Source of the DNA: VRUE01 sp036403515
GTDB lineage: Bacteria; Actinomycetota; Thermoleophilia; Solirubrobacterales; 70-9
Reading direction: 5' to 3'
Assembly: GCA_036403515.1 (NCBI GenBank)
Contig: DASWQV010000042.1
Location: 1-48,069 of the forward strand
DNA: 48,069 bases
Shown here: positions 22,429-30,122 of the stretch, one piece after another
Layout of the letters: each line of letters opens with the position of its first letter
Numbering within the stretch: the stretch's first letter is position 1
Position numbers and translations under genes: made by a program
The notes under the pieces: model-generated
Database searches by the model: none
What the model saw: only the letters and a program-made list of their open reading frames with translations
Told to the model about the DNA's origin: nothing

Positions 22429-23634
22429 TTGGAGATCGACATCGGTCGAGGCAAGAAGGGGCGGCGCGCTTACGGATTCGACGACATCGCAATCGTCCCG
22501 TCGCGCCGCACCCGCGATCCCGACGACATTGACATCAGCTGGACCCTTGGCCCCTACCGATTCGAGCTGCCGCTGGTCGCCTCGGCGATGGACGGAGTGG
22601 TCAGTCCCGATACCGCCGTGCTGGTCAACGAGCTGGGCGGGCTCGGGGTGCTCAACCTCGAGGGCATCTGGACCCGCTTCGAGAACGCCGAGGAGAAGCT
22701 TGAGATGGTCGCCGCCGCGCCAAAGCACGAGGCGACGCGGATCATGCAGGAGATCTACACCGAGCCGGTCAAGTCGGAGTTGATCGGCAAGCGGATCGCC
22801 GAAATCAAGCAGCGCGGCGCGGTCGCCTGCGGCTCGCTGACGCCGCAGAAAGTGCGCGAGCACTACGAGGTCGCGGTCGAGGCGGGGATCGACATCCTCG
22901 TCATCCAGGGCACGGTGATCTCGGCCGAACACGTCTCGACCACGGTCGAGCCGCTCAACCTGAAGGAGTTCATCGCCGAGGTGCCGGTGCCCACGGTGGT
23001 CGGCGGTTGCGCCTCCTACTCGACCGGCCTGCACCTGATGCGGACCGGCGCCGTCGGCGTCCTTGTCGGGGTCGGGCCAGGCGCCGCCTGCACCACCAGG
23101 GGCGTGCTTGGGATCGGCGTGCCGCAGGCGACGGCGATCGCCGACGTGGCCGCCGCCCGCTCGCAGCACATGCTGGAGACCGGCGAGTACGTCAACGTGA
23201 TCGCCGACGGCGGCATGCGTACCGGCGGCGACGTCTCCAAGGCAATCGCCTGCGGCGCCGACTCGGTGATGGTCGGCTCGCCGCTGGCCCGCGCCAAGGA
23301 GGCGCCCGGCCGCGGTTTCCACTGGGGGATGGCGACCTTCCATCCCTCGCTGCCGCGCGGCACGCGCGTGACGACCAAGCAGGACGGGACGCTGGAGGAA
23401 ATCCTGCTCGGTCCGGCCCAGGAGAACGACGGCACCTTCAACCTGATGGGGGCGCTAAAGACCTCGATGGCCACCTGCGGCTACGAGGACATCCGCTCCT
23501 TCCAGCGGGCTGAGGTGATGGTCGCGCCGGCCCTGATGAGCGAGGGCAAGAAGCTGCAGAACGAGCAGTCGGTGGGGATGGGCTCCAACGGGCGCGCAGC
23601 GGTCTCGGCCGGTGTTGGAGTCGCCGACGACTGA
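22429..23634 (+). CDS. guaB3: GuaB3-family IMP dehydrogenase-related protein
   Basis: This 401-residue TIM-barrel protein of the IMPDH/GMP reductase family lacks the CBS pair. It starts EIDIGRGKKGRRAYGFDDIAIVPSRRTRDP, has the catalytic-Cys loop GVGPGAACTTRGVLGIGVPQ, then IADGGMRTGGDVSKAIACGADSVMVGSPLA. The N-terminal IGRGKKxRRAYGFDDI is typical of actinobacterial GuaB3. The physiological role of GuaB3 is less settled than that of GuaB2. It starts with TTG at 22429, supported by GGAGG at 22417-22421, and overlaps guaA by 23 bases, a sensible link to GMP synthesis. Confidence 0.9.
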   Translation: MEIDIGRGKKGRRAYGFDDIAIVPSRRTRDPDDIDISWTLGPYRFELPLVASAMDGVVSPDTAVLVNELGGLGVLNLEGIWTRFENAEEKLEMVAAAPKHEATRIMQEIYTEPVKSELIGKRIAEIKQRGAVACGSLTPQKVREHYEVAVEAGIDILVIQGTVISAEHVSTTVEPLNLKEFIAEVPVPTVVGGCASYSTGLHLMRTGAVGVLVGVGPGAACTTRGVLGIGVPQATAIADVAAARSQHMLETGEYVNVIADGGMRTGGDVSKAIACGADSVMVGSPLARAKEAPGRGFHWGMATFHPSLPRGTRVTTKQDGTLEEILLGPAQENDGTFNLMGALKTSMATCGYEDIRSFQRAEVMVAPALMSEGKKLQNEQSVGMGSNGRAAVSAGVGVADD

Positions 23635-25198
23635 GGCCGGCGCCTCAACAGCGCCGGCCCAGGCCTCCGAGGAGGTGCTCGTCCTCGACTTCGGGGGCCA
23701 GTACTCGCAGCTGATCGCGAGACGGATCCGCGAATGCGGTGTGTTTGCTGAGCTGCTGCCTGCGACGGCCTCGGTTGCGGCCATCCGGGAGAGGGCTCCC
23801 AAGGGGTTGATCCTCTCGGGTGGCCCGGCATCCGTGTACTCGGAGGATGCCCCGGCGTTTCCTACCGAGCTGCTGGGTCTGGGGATTCCGCTTCTGGGGA
23901 TTTGCTACGGCATGCAGGCGATGGTTCAGGCGCTTGGTGGACGGGTCGAGGCCGCTGAGACTGGGGAGTTCGGGCGTACCGATCTGACGCTAATCGATGG
24001 GGGCGGCCACCTTCTTGCCGGGCTGCCCGAGGAGCAGCACTGCTGGATGAGTCACCGCGATGCTGTCTTCGAGCCGCCCGAAGGCTTCACGGCGCTTGCC
24101 TCCAGCCCTGGCTCGCCGGTGGCTGCCTGCGAGTACCCCGACCGTGGTCTCTACGGGATCCAATTCCACCCTGAGGTCGTGCACACCCCTTACGGGACGG
24201 AGATCCTGACCCGATTCCTGCGCGACGTCGCCGGCTGCGTTGAGCATTGGTCGCCGCAGTCGGTGATCGAAGAGCAGGTCGCCAAGATCCGCGCCCAGGT
24301 GGGGGAGGGGCGGGTGATCTGCGGTCTCTCCGGTGGGGTCGACTCCTCGGTCGCGGCGCTACTCGTCCACAGGGCGATTGGCGAGCAACTGACCTGCGTC
24401 TTCGTCGACCACGGCCTGATGCGGCTCAACGAGGCCGAGCAGGTCGTTTCCGCCTTCGAGCAGTTCGGCATCCCGCTGGTCCACGTCGAAGCCGAGCAGC
24501 GCTTCCTCGAGAAGCTCGCGGGCCACGATGAGCCGGAGCGCAAGCGCAAGATCATCGGCGAGGAGTTCATCCGCGTCTTCGAGGAGGAGGCGACGAAGCT
24601 CGAGGACGCCGCTTACCTCGTGCAAGGCACTCTCTACTCCGACGTGATCGAGTCCGGCGGCAGCGATCATGCGGCGACGATCAAGTCCCACCACAACGTC
24701 GGCGGCCTGCCCGAGGACCTCGAGTTCGAGCTGGTCGAGCCGCTGCGAATGCTTTTCAAGGACGAGGTCCGCGCGGTTGGGGCCGAGCTGGGCTTGCCAG
24801 AGCGGATGGTCTGGCGCCAGCCGTTCCCGGGGCCTGGACTGGCGATTCGCATCGTCGGCGGCGAGGTCAACAGAGAGCGGCTCGACATCCTGCGCGCCGC
24901 CGACGCGATCCTGCAGGAGGAGATTCGCGCCGCAGACCTCTACCGCCAACTCTGGCAGTCGTTCTGCGTGTTGCCGGTCGTCCGCTCGGTCGGCGTCCAG
25001 GGAGACGGGCGCACCTACGCCTACCCGATCGTGATCCGCGCGGTCACGTCCGACGACGCGATGACCGCCGACTGGGCCCGGCTTCCCTACGACCTGCTCG
25101 AGCGAGTCTCGAACCGAATCATCAACGAGATCACCGACGTGAACCGCGTCGCGCTGGATATCTCCTCGAAGCCCCCCGCAACGATCGAGTGGGAGTGA
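23612..25198 (+). CDS. guaA: GMP synthase (glutamine-hydrolysing)
   Basis: This 528-residue protein has a class I glutamine amidotransferase domain (VLVLDFGGQYSQLIARRIRE; nucleophile Cys98 in GICYGMQAM; His186 and Glu188 in FHPEV), an ATP pyrophosphatase domain with the P-loop SGGVDSS (240-246), and the C-terminal dimerisation domain ending NRVALDISSKPPATIEWE. It converts XMP to GMP. The start is GTG at 23612 (or TTG at 23615), inside the end of guaB3. It closes the row LysM, carboxypeptidase, PfkB, guaB3, guaA. Confidence 0.96.
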   Translation: MLESPTTEAGASTAPAQASEEVLVLDFGGQYSQLIARRIRECGVFAELLPATASVAAIRERAPKGLILSGGPASVYSEDAPAFPTELLGLGIPLLGICYGMQAMVQALGGRVEAAETGEFGRTDLTLIDGGGHLLAGLPEEQHCWMSHRDAVFEPPEGFTALASSPGSPVAACEYPDRGLYGIQFHPEVVHTPYGTEILTRFLRDVAGCVEHWSPQSVIEEQVAKIRAQVGEGRVICGLSGGVDSSVAALLVHRAIGEQLTCVFVDHGLMRLNEAEQVVSAFEQFGIPLVHVEAEQRFLEKLAGHDEPERKRKIIGEEFIRVFEEEATKLEDAAYLVQGTLYSDVIESGGSDHAATIKSHHNVGGLPEDLEFELVEPLRMLFKDEVRAVGAELGLPERMVWRQPFPGPGLAIRIVGGEVNRERLDILRAADAILQEEIRAADLYRQLWQSFCVLPVVRSVGVQGDGRTYAYPIVIRAVTSDDAMTADWARLPYDLLERVSNRIINEITDVNRVALDISSKPPATIEWE

Positions 25199-25302
25199 TG
25201 GCGGCCCAGGACGCCGTCTGGCGGTGGCCTCGGGCATCCACGATGCGCTGCATTGCGGACACCCTGCGTCCTTGCCAGTCGACCTCCTGACCTCGTCATC
25301 AG

Positions 25303-26079
25303 TTGCCGTCGTTCGCGGTTTCCATTTCAATCCTCGGCCTCGTTCAGGCAGCATTCGTAGCGCTGCCGGCGCCGCGGCCGCTGCCGGCCTGGCTCAGCTG
25401 GGCGAGAAGCCCTTGGTGGGCGCTGATTCCGGCCCTGTCGATTGCCGCCGTGATCGCGGTGATCGAACTCGACTCCGATTCCGCGACGTGGCTCTCCTAC
25501 CTGGCACTCGTGGTCGTGCCGCCGCTTGCGGCCGTTGCGCTTGCTCTGCTGGTGCGGAGCTCTCGGCCGGCTTGGGCTCTGGCGGCGTTGCCACTCTTCG
25601 CCCTCGCCTGGGCCGCCCACGGCTCGCTCGCCGGCGAGGCCGCGGCGACGGCGCTCTCCGGGCTTGCCTGCATCGCCCTCGGCTGGCTGCTGGTCTCGAT
25701 CGTGCCGGCGCTCTGGCTGCGCATCGGCATCTACGCGATGGCGGCCCTCGACACCTGGTTTGTCGCCTCGGACCTGCTGCAGGGGCCGAACGCGGTGCTC
25801 AACGCCGCCTCTCCCGCCGGCGACCTGCCGCGCCTACAGGCGGTCCACTTCGGCTCGGCCCAAATGGGCTTTGGCGACCTCTTCATAGCCGCCCTGGTCG
25901 GCTGCCTGCTCGCGAGCAGGCGATCACGCCAGCTGCGGGCGGCTGCGCTGACGGCCGCTCTCGCCCTCGCATTCGACCTCCTCTTCTTCACCGTCGACGA
26001 GCTACCGGCCACCGTGCCGGTAGCAGCCGCCTTGGCGCTAGTGACCTGGAAAAGCTCGACCAAGGGACAATCCCGGTAG
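25303..26079 (+). CDS. Nine-helix membrane protein with presenilin-like GxGD signature
   Basis: This 258-residue protein is almost entirely hydrophobic, with about nine predicted helices (near 3-22, 37-55, 61-84, 89-107, 113-134, 137-158, 189-205, 211-230, 235-250). Helix 6 holds Asp150 (YAMAALDTWF). Helix 7 holds G189-F-G-D192 (MGFGDLFIAALVG), which closely resembles the presenilin LGLGDFIFYSVLVG segment. Helix 9 begins LPATVPVA, recalling the PAL motif. Order, spacing and nine-helix layout match GxGD intramembrane aspartyl proteases (A22). Differences: Leu-Asp instead of Tyr-Asp in helix 6, and PAT for PAL. The start is a TTG at 25303; an in-frame stop at 25288-25290 rules out a longer N terminus. 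The last codons run into an inverted repeat. Confidence 0.65.
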   Translation: MPSFAVSISILGLVQAAFVALPAPRPLPAWLSWARSPWWALIPALSIAAVIAVIELDSDSATWLSYLALVVVPPLAAVALALLVRSSRPAWALAALPLFALAWAAHGSLAGEAAATALSGLACIALGWLLVSIVPALWLRIGIYAMAALDTWFVASDLLQGPNAVLNAASPAGDLPRLQAVHFGSAQMGFGDLFIAALVGCLLASRRSRQLRAAALTAALALAFDLLFFTVDELPATVPVAAALALVTWKSSTKGQSR

Positions 26080-26176
26080 GGGTGGAACGTCTTGTACTTT
26101 TTCGGCGCGCCCTTGCGGCGTCAGCAGGTTCCGCTACACCGAAAAAGTTAAGTGGAACCCCTACCGGGATAGTCCC
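26064..26176. repeat. 113-bp inverted-repeat element between convergent genes
   Basis: GGGACAATCCCGGTAGGGGT (26064-26083) pairs with ACCCCTACCGGGATAGTCCC (26157-26176) at 19 of 20 positions. Inside, ACTTTTTCGG (26096-26105) pairs perfectly with CCGAAAAAGT (26139-26148). GTGGAAC lies beside both outer arms. The stop codon of the membrane-protein gene is inside the left arm. It may be a bidirectional terminator, but the two separated stems and sharp ends look like a MITE-type element. Confidence 0.75.
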
Positions 26177-26182
26177 GCCCAA

Positions 26183-27133
26183 TCAGCTGTAGCGGTCCCA
26201 CTTTTCGAGGTAGGGCAGCGGGTCGATCGGGCTGCCTCCCTCATACCAGCCGGGCGCGGTCCAGATCTCGAAGTGAAGGTGACAGGCGGTGGCGTCGCCG
26301 GTGTCGCCGACGATCCCGATCGGCTGGCCGGTGCGGACCTGTTCCCCCGTCTGCAGCGGCGAGGGTTCGGCCAGGTGCGCGTACATGAAGTCGAGCGAGC
26401 TGCCCTTGCCGACGATCACGATGTAGTTGCCGGCTGCACCCTGATACCCCGAGTACTGGACCGTGCCGCCGCGGGCGGCGATCAGCGGTGTGCCGCAGGC
26501 GGCCATCGTGTCCTGGCCCTGGTGAGTGTGGCCGGAGCGAGCGGCGCCAAAGCGGCCCTCGGCGCCGCCGAACTCGTGAGCGCCGAGGATCGGGAAGGCG
26601 TAGCCGTAGAGGGCGAAGCCGAGGCTGAGTGGCGCAGTCGAGGTCGAGGCTCGTGCGGCCGGCTGGGCGGTGGCCCCCTGGGGCTCGATCCGGAAGCTGT
26701 AGCGGCCGTTGCGGGCCGGTCGGCCTTCGCTCGTGGTCCCGTCCCAGCGGATGCGGACTTCGACGTTCGGTTCGACGTCGTTGCGGTAGAAGCTGCGGGC
26801 GACTTCGCCGGCAGCGTTGACGACGTCGATCTGGAGGTCGTTCTGCGCCTGCGTGCTGGCAATCGCGAAGCGGACGCTGGGGTAACGGAAGCCGTAGAAG
26901 AACGATTTACGCGGCGTTGCCTGGGCGGAGACGAGGCTGAGAGCTCCGGCGCTCGGCGCTTCAGCGGCCGGGGTACCGCTGGGGCTGCCCGGAGGTGGCG
27001 GTCCGCCGGCAGCCGTGAAGGCGCCGCCGGTGCTTGCCGCGGCCGACGCAGCCAGGATCAGCAGCAGGAGGACCGCCGCCGCAATCGTCATATGAATTCC
27101 CACCAACCAAGGCCTGGCGCTCTTGCCTGCCAC
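26183..27133 (-). CDS. M23-family (LytM) cell-wall peptidase
   Basis: This 316-residue protein has an N-terminal hydrophobic segment (IHMTIAAAVLLLLILAASAAAS), a Pro/Gly-rich linker, a central beta domain (about 75-155, possibly FlgD/FN3-like: ...VEVRIRWDGTTSEGRPARNGRYSFRI) and a C-terminal M23 domain. Zinc-site motifs are HTHQGQD (first His and Asp) and HLHFEIW. It should hydrolyse peptidoglycan peptides or act as an adaptor outside the membrane. The start is GTG at 27133. A c-di-AMP riboswitch fills its leader, tying expression to a second messenger of wall and osmotic balance. Confidence 0.9.
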   Translation of the reverse strand: MAGKSARPWLVGIHMTIAAAVLLLLILAASAAASTGGAFTAAGGPPPPGSPSGTPAAEAPSAGALSLVSAQATPRKSFFYGFRYPSVRFAIASTQAQNDLQIDVVNAAGEVARSFYRNDVEPNVEVRIRWDGTTSEGRPARNGRYSFRIEPQGATAQPAARASTSTAPLSLGFALYGYAFPILGAHEFGGAEGRFGAARSGHTHQGQDTMAACGTPLIAARGGTVQYSGYQGAAGNYIVIVGKGSSLDFMYAHLAEPSPLQTGEQVRTGQPIGIVGDTGDATACHLHFEIWTAPGWYEGGSPIDPLPYLEKWDRYS

Positions 27134-27136
27134 GTG

Positions 27137-27290
27137 CCCTCTCTTTCTTTCGCCTGCGGAGTTAGCTGTCGGGCTCGCGCTGAAAGAGATGCGCTACGAC
27201 CTTTTCGGCCGATTCGCCCCGGGAACCTGCAACAGTTCCTGCGGTTCCTCCGCTCCCAGCCACATGTGAGGCTGGGATTAGGCAGTTGTT
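27137..27290 (-). ncRNA. c-di-AMP riboswitch (ydaO/yuaA type)
   Basis: The minus-strand leader of the M23 gene has the ydaO hallmarks in order. First is a TCCCAGCC/GGCTGGGA stem (27254-27277). Then follow GGGAGCGGAGGAACC (27243-27257), GGGGCGAATC (27211-27220), CCGACAGCTAACTCCGCAGG (27153-27172) and a closing GAGAGG (27138-27143). The GAGAGG is also the ribosome site, only 4 bases before the GTG start, so ligand binding could block translation. This class binds c-di-AMP and is known upstream of wall hydrolases in actinobacteria. Exact ends are approximate. Confidence 0.85.
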
Positions 27291-27298
27291 GGCGCGGC

Positions 27299-27304
27299 AG
27301 TATA
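27299..27304 (-). promoter_or_regulatory. -10 box (TATACT) for the riboswitch-M23 transcript
   Basis: On the minus strand TATACT lies about 8 bases before the inferred 5' end of the riboswitch, so transcription would begin close to the aptamer. Confidence 0.5.
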
Positions 27305-27341
27305 GACACCGATGCGGCCACGTACACCAAGACGGCGCGGC

Positions 27342-27350
27342 GGCTATCAT
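27342..27350 (+). promoter_or_regulatory. Possible extended -10 box (GGCTATCAT) for rplM
   Basis: GGCTATCAT fits the GCTANNNT pattern and lies 37 bases before the rplM ATG. The short leader has no obvious ribosomal-protein autoregulatory structure. A TATAGA at 27301-27306 is an alternative. Confidence 0.35.
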
Positions 27351-27387
27351 GCCGGGGCCGCTGGGAGCTCCCCGCGGCTTTTCTCTG

Positions 27388-27822
27388 ATGAAGACCTATG
27401 TCGCCAAGCCTTCCGACCGCCAGCGTGACTGGTACGTCGTCGATGCCGAGGGACAGACCCTGGGTCGTCTCGCGACCCGGATCGCGGACGCCCTGCGCGG
27501 CAAGCGCAAGCCCGAGTACACCCCGCACATCGACACCGGCGACTTCATCGTCGTCATCAACGCGGAGAAAATCCACGTCACCGGCGACAAGCTGAACCAG
27601 AAGCGCTACTGGCGCCACAGCGGCTACCCGGGCGGGATCAAGTCCCGCACCCTGGCCGAGATGCTCGATCGCCGGCCCGAGGAAGTCATCCGCAAGGCGG
27701 TCAAGGGGATGCTTCCGCGCAACCGGCTCGCTCGCCAGCAGCTGACCAAGCTGAAGGTCTACGCGGGCCCCGACCACCCACATGCCGCCCAGCAGCCAAA
27801 ACCGATGGAGATCAAGACTTGA
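27388..27822 (+). CDS. rplM: 50S ribosomal protein L13
   Basis: This 144-residue protein matches L13: MKTYVAKPSDRQRDWYVVDAEGQTLGRLATRIADALRGKRKPEYTPHIDTGDFIVVINAEKIHVTG, then KRYWRHSGYPGGIKSRTLAEMLDRRPEEVIRKAVKGMLPRNRLARQQLTKLKVYAG. It is an early-assembling large-subunit protein. The usual partner rpsI follows with a TTGA overlap of stop and start. The ATG at 27388 is the family start; no clear Shine-Dalgarno sequence precedes it. Confidence 0.97.
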   Translation: MKTYVAKPSDRQRDWYVVDAEGQTLGRLATRIADALRGKRKPEYTPHIDTGDFIVVINAEKIHVTGDKLNQKRYWRHSGYPGGIKSRTLAEMLDRRPEEVIRKAVKGMLPRNRLARQQLTKLKVYAGPDHPHAAQQPKPMEIKT

Positions 27823-28769
27823 GCGACGAGCAGAACAACGAGACTTCAGAGCACCCCGAGGACTCACAGGCGGAGGAGACTCCGGGCGAGGGCTCAGAGG
27901 CCGCGCCCGCGGGTCCTGTCGCGGGGGAGGACTCCTCGTCCTCGCAAGCTGCGGGCGAGGAGCCCACCCCCACGCCACCCGCGGATGAGGCGTCTGAGGC
28001 CGAGCCCGAGACGCCCACGGCTGAAGGAGATGCCGCCGAGGAGCCCGTGGCGGAGGAGCAGGTTGACGAGGCGCCCACGACCGATGGAGATGTCGCTGGG
28101 GAGCCCGCCGCCGAGAAAGCCGAGACGGCGGAGGAGCCCGCCGCCGAGAAAGCTCCGGAGTCCGAGCCTGAGAAGCCCAAGGCTGAGGAGAAGAAGAAGG
28201 ACGTCATTCCTGGAGCCGACCTGGAGCCGATTGCGGTGGAGACCGAAGTGCGGCCGCTCAGCGCTGAGGAGCAGGCTCGCAAGGAGGCTGAAGAGGAGGA
28301 GCGGCGCCAGCGCGAGGCGGCGCTGGTTGGCGATGCCGAGGAGCCCAGCCCCGCCAGTCGCGCGCCGGCCAAGCTCGAAGGCGACGCCCGCTACCTCGCC
28401 ACCGGCAAGCGCAAGACCTCGATCGCCCGCGTGACCCTGTTGCCGGGCAGTGGCAAGATCGAGATCAACAAGCGCGCACTCGATGAGTTCTTCCCGCGGC
28501 CCCTGCATCAGACGATGGCGGTGCAGCCGCTGACAACGACCGGTTACGAGGGCAGCGTCGACGTCCGAGTCCGGGTCCACGGCGGTGGCATCAGCGGTCA
28601 GGCCGGGGCGGTACGGCATGGCATCGCTCGCGCGCTGACCGAGATCGATCCTGAGTTGCGCGGCGAGCTCAAGCGCCGCGGTTTCCTTACCCGCGACGCG
28701 CGGGCCAAGGAGCGCAAGAAGGCCGGCCTGAAGAAGGCGCGCAAGCGGCCTCAGTTCTCCAAGCGTTAG
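27819..28769 (+). CDS. rpsI: 30S ribosomal protein S9 with a 189-residue acidic extension
   Basis: Residues 190-316 are a normal S9: ARYLATGKRKTSIARVTLLPGSGKIEINKRAL...HGGGISGQAGAVRHGIARAL...KKARKRPQFSKR, with the C-terminal tail that reaches the tRNA site. Before it stand 189 residues rich in Glu, Ala, Pro, Ser and Asp, probably disordered, with internal repeats (GEPAAEKA and EEPAAEKA; DNA repeats at 28101-28120 and 28134-28153). Residues 135-175 turn charged and helical (EEQARKEAEEEERRQREAAL). The frame is continuous from the TTG that overlaps the rplM stop, and usage is G/C-rich, so the extension is real coding sequence. Confidence 0.95.
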   Translation: MSDEQNNETSEHPEDSQAEETPGEGSEAAPAGPVAGEDSSSSQAAGEEPTPTPPADEASEAEPETPTAEGDAAEEPVAEEQVDEAPTTDGDVAGEPAAEKAETAEEPAAEKAPESEPEKPKAEEKKKDVIPGADLEPIAVETEVRPLSAEEQARKEAEEEERRQREAALVGDAEEPSPASRAPAKLEGDARYLATGKRKTSIARVTLLPGSGKIEINKRALDEFFPRPLHQTMAVQPLTTTGYEGSVDVRVRVHGGGISGQAGAVRHGIARALTEIDPELRGELKRRGFLTRDARAKERKKAGLKKARKRPQFSKR

Positions 28770-28778
28770 GAGCCAGTC

Positions 28779-30092
28779 ATGACCACAGGGCGCAAGCTCT
28801 TCGGAACCGATGGGGTCCGAGGAGAGGCCGGAACGTTCCTCACGGCAGAGTTGGCGACGGCGCTTGGCCGCGCGGCGGCCGCCTCGCTGGACGTCCCACG
28901 ACCGCAGGTGCTGATCGTGCGTGACACGCGCGAGTCCGGTCCGATGCTGGAGTCCGCGCTGGCAGCCGGAATTTCGGCCGCCGGTGGCGACGCCCTGCTC
29001 GGCGGCGTGCTGCCGACTCCGGCGGCGGCGATCCTGGTCAAGCGCCTCGGCCTCGATCTCGCCGCGGTCGTCTCCGCCTCCCACAACCCGTATCGCGACA
29101 ACGGGATCAAGTTCTTCTCGGCGCAGGGGACGAAGCTCGACGACGCGGCCGAGGCGCGGATCGAGGCGCTGATCGACGCTGAGGCCGACGTTGCCGAGCC
29201 AGGCCGCGTGAGCGAGCTGAACGGAGGATTGGAGGACTATCTGCGGGCCCTCGAGTCCGCCTTCCCGATCGACCTCTCCGGTCGCCGCGTCGTACTCGAC
29301 TGCGCCAACGGCGCCACCTTCCGCGCCGCGCCGACGATCTTCGAGCGCCTTGGCGCCATCGTTGAGACGATCGCGACCGAGCCCGACGGCCGCAACATAA
29401 ACGAGGCCTGCGGCTCCACCCACCTCGAGTCCCTGGCCAGGGCGATGGTCGCCTCCGAGGCAACGGCCGGCTTCGCCTTCGACGGCGACGGCGACCGGGT
29501 CCTTGCCGTCGATGGCTCCGGCCGCAGCCACGACGGCGACGAGCTGATCGCGCTCATCGCACGGGGCATGGCGGCCCGCGGCGAATTGGCCGGCGGCGTA
29601 GCGGTGACCGTGATGAGCAACTACGGCTTTCACCAAGCGATGGGCGCGGCCGGGATAGAGGTCGCGGTGACGAGCGTCGGTGACCGCTATGTCCTCGACG
29701 AGCTGCGCGAGCGCGACTGGGCGCTGGGCGGCGAGCAATCAGGCCACATCATCGACACTCGTTTCGTCGCCACCGGCGACGGAACCGCCGCCGCGCTGGC
29801 GACGATGCGCGAGTTGGCCGGCCGCGACCTCGCCACGGTGGCGCCGATGGAGAAGCTGCCGCAGACACTGGTCAACGTCGAGGTGTCCGATCGTGAGGCG
29901 ATCGCCGGCGCCGACGCGGTCTGGCGGGCGGTCGAACGCGAGGGCAAGGGGCTCGAGGGCCGCGGTCGCGTGCTGCTGCGACCGTCGGGAACCGAGCCCC
30001 TCGTGCGGGTCATGGTGGAGGCGCCGAGCGCCGAGGAGGCCGGCGCCGTTTGCGAGCGGCTTGTCACGCTCGTGCGCCAAGAGCTGGCCTGA
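28779..30092 (+). CDS. glmM: Phosphoglucosamine mutase
   Basis: This 437-residue alpha-D-phosphohexomutase has KLFGTDGVRGEAG at the start, the phosphoserine loop VSASHNPYRDNGIKFF (Ser101), the metal loop FAFDGDGDRVLAVD, the sugar-binding GGEQSGHII and the C-terminal phosphate loop LLRPSGTEPLVRVMVEA. The KLFGTDGVRG start distinguishes GlmM from phosphomannomutases. It converts glucosamine-6-phosphate to glucosamine-1-phosphate for UDP-GlcNAc synthesis. glmS, the preceding step, is 30 bases downstream. An AGGAG site lies before the ATG. Confidence 0.96.
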   Translation: MTTGRKLFGTDGVRGEAGTFLTAELATALGRAAAASLDVPRPQVLIVRDTRESGPMLESALAAGISAAGGDALLGGVLPTPAAAILVKRLGLDLAAVVSASHNPYRDNGIKFFSAQGTKLDDAAEARIEALIDAEADVAEPGRVSELNGGLEDYLRALESAFPIDLSGRRVVLDCANGATFRAAPTIFERLGAIVETIATEPDGRNINEACGSTHLESLARAMVASEATAGFAFDGDGDRVLAVDGSGRSHDGDELIALIARGMAARGELAGGVAVTVMSNYGFHQAMGAAGIEVAVTSVGDRYVLDELRERDWALGGEQSGHIIDTRFVATGDGTAAALATMRELAGRDLATVAPMEKLPQTLVNVEVSDREAIAGADAVWRAVEREGKGLEGRGRVLLRPSGTEPLVRVMVEAPSAEEAGAVCERLVTLVRQELA

Positions 30093-30104
30093 CCCGCCGG
30101 TCTT

Positions 30105-30110
30105 TACCCT
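30105..30110 (+). promoter_or_regulatory. -10-like box (TACCCT) before glmS
   Basis: TACCCT ends 12 bases before the glmS ATG, with no Shine-Dalgarno site between. glmS may have its own near-leaderless transcript. No glmS ribozyme is present. Confidence 0.35.
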
Positions 30111-30122
30111 TCATCGACTCTT

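Noticed and set aside
26090..26105. TTGTACTTTTTCGG as a third copy of the sulfur-gene operator
   Set aside because: It shares only TACTTTTT; the AAGTA half is missing and it pairs instead with the inner arm of the 26064-26176 element.
27254..27277. The TCCCAGCC/GGCTGGGA stem as an L13 autoregulatory leader for rplM
   Set aside because: The likely rplM promoter lies downstream of it on the plus strand, and on the minus strand the stem is part of the c-di-AMP riboswitch.
28020..28160. The repeats in the rpsI extension as a CRISPR or tandem non-coding repeat
   Set aside because: Spacing is a multiple of three, units are imperfect and translated, and no spacer pattern exists.
27894..29738. A 614-residue minus-strand open frame over rpsI and glmM
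   Set aside because: It spans two unrelated sense genes with clear families; its sequence is low-complexity antisense without motifs.
30093..30122. A glmS ribozyme upstream of glmS
   Set aside because: The gap is only 30 bases, far too short for the ribozyme.
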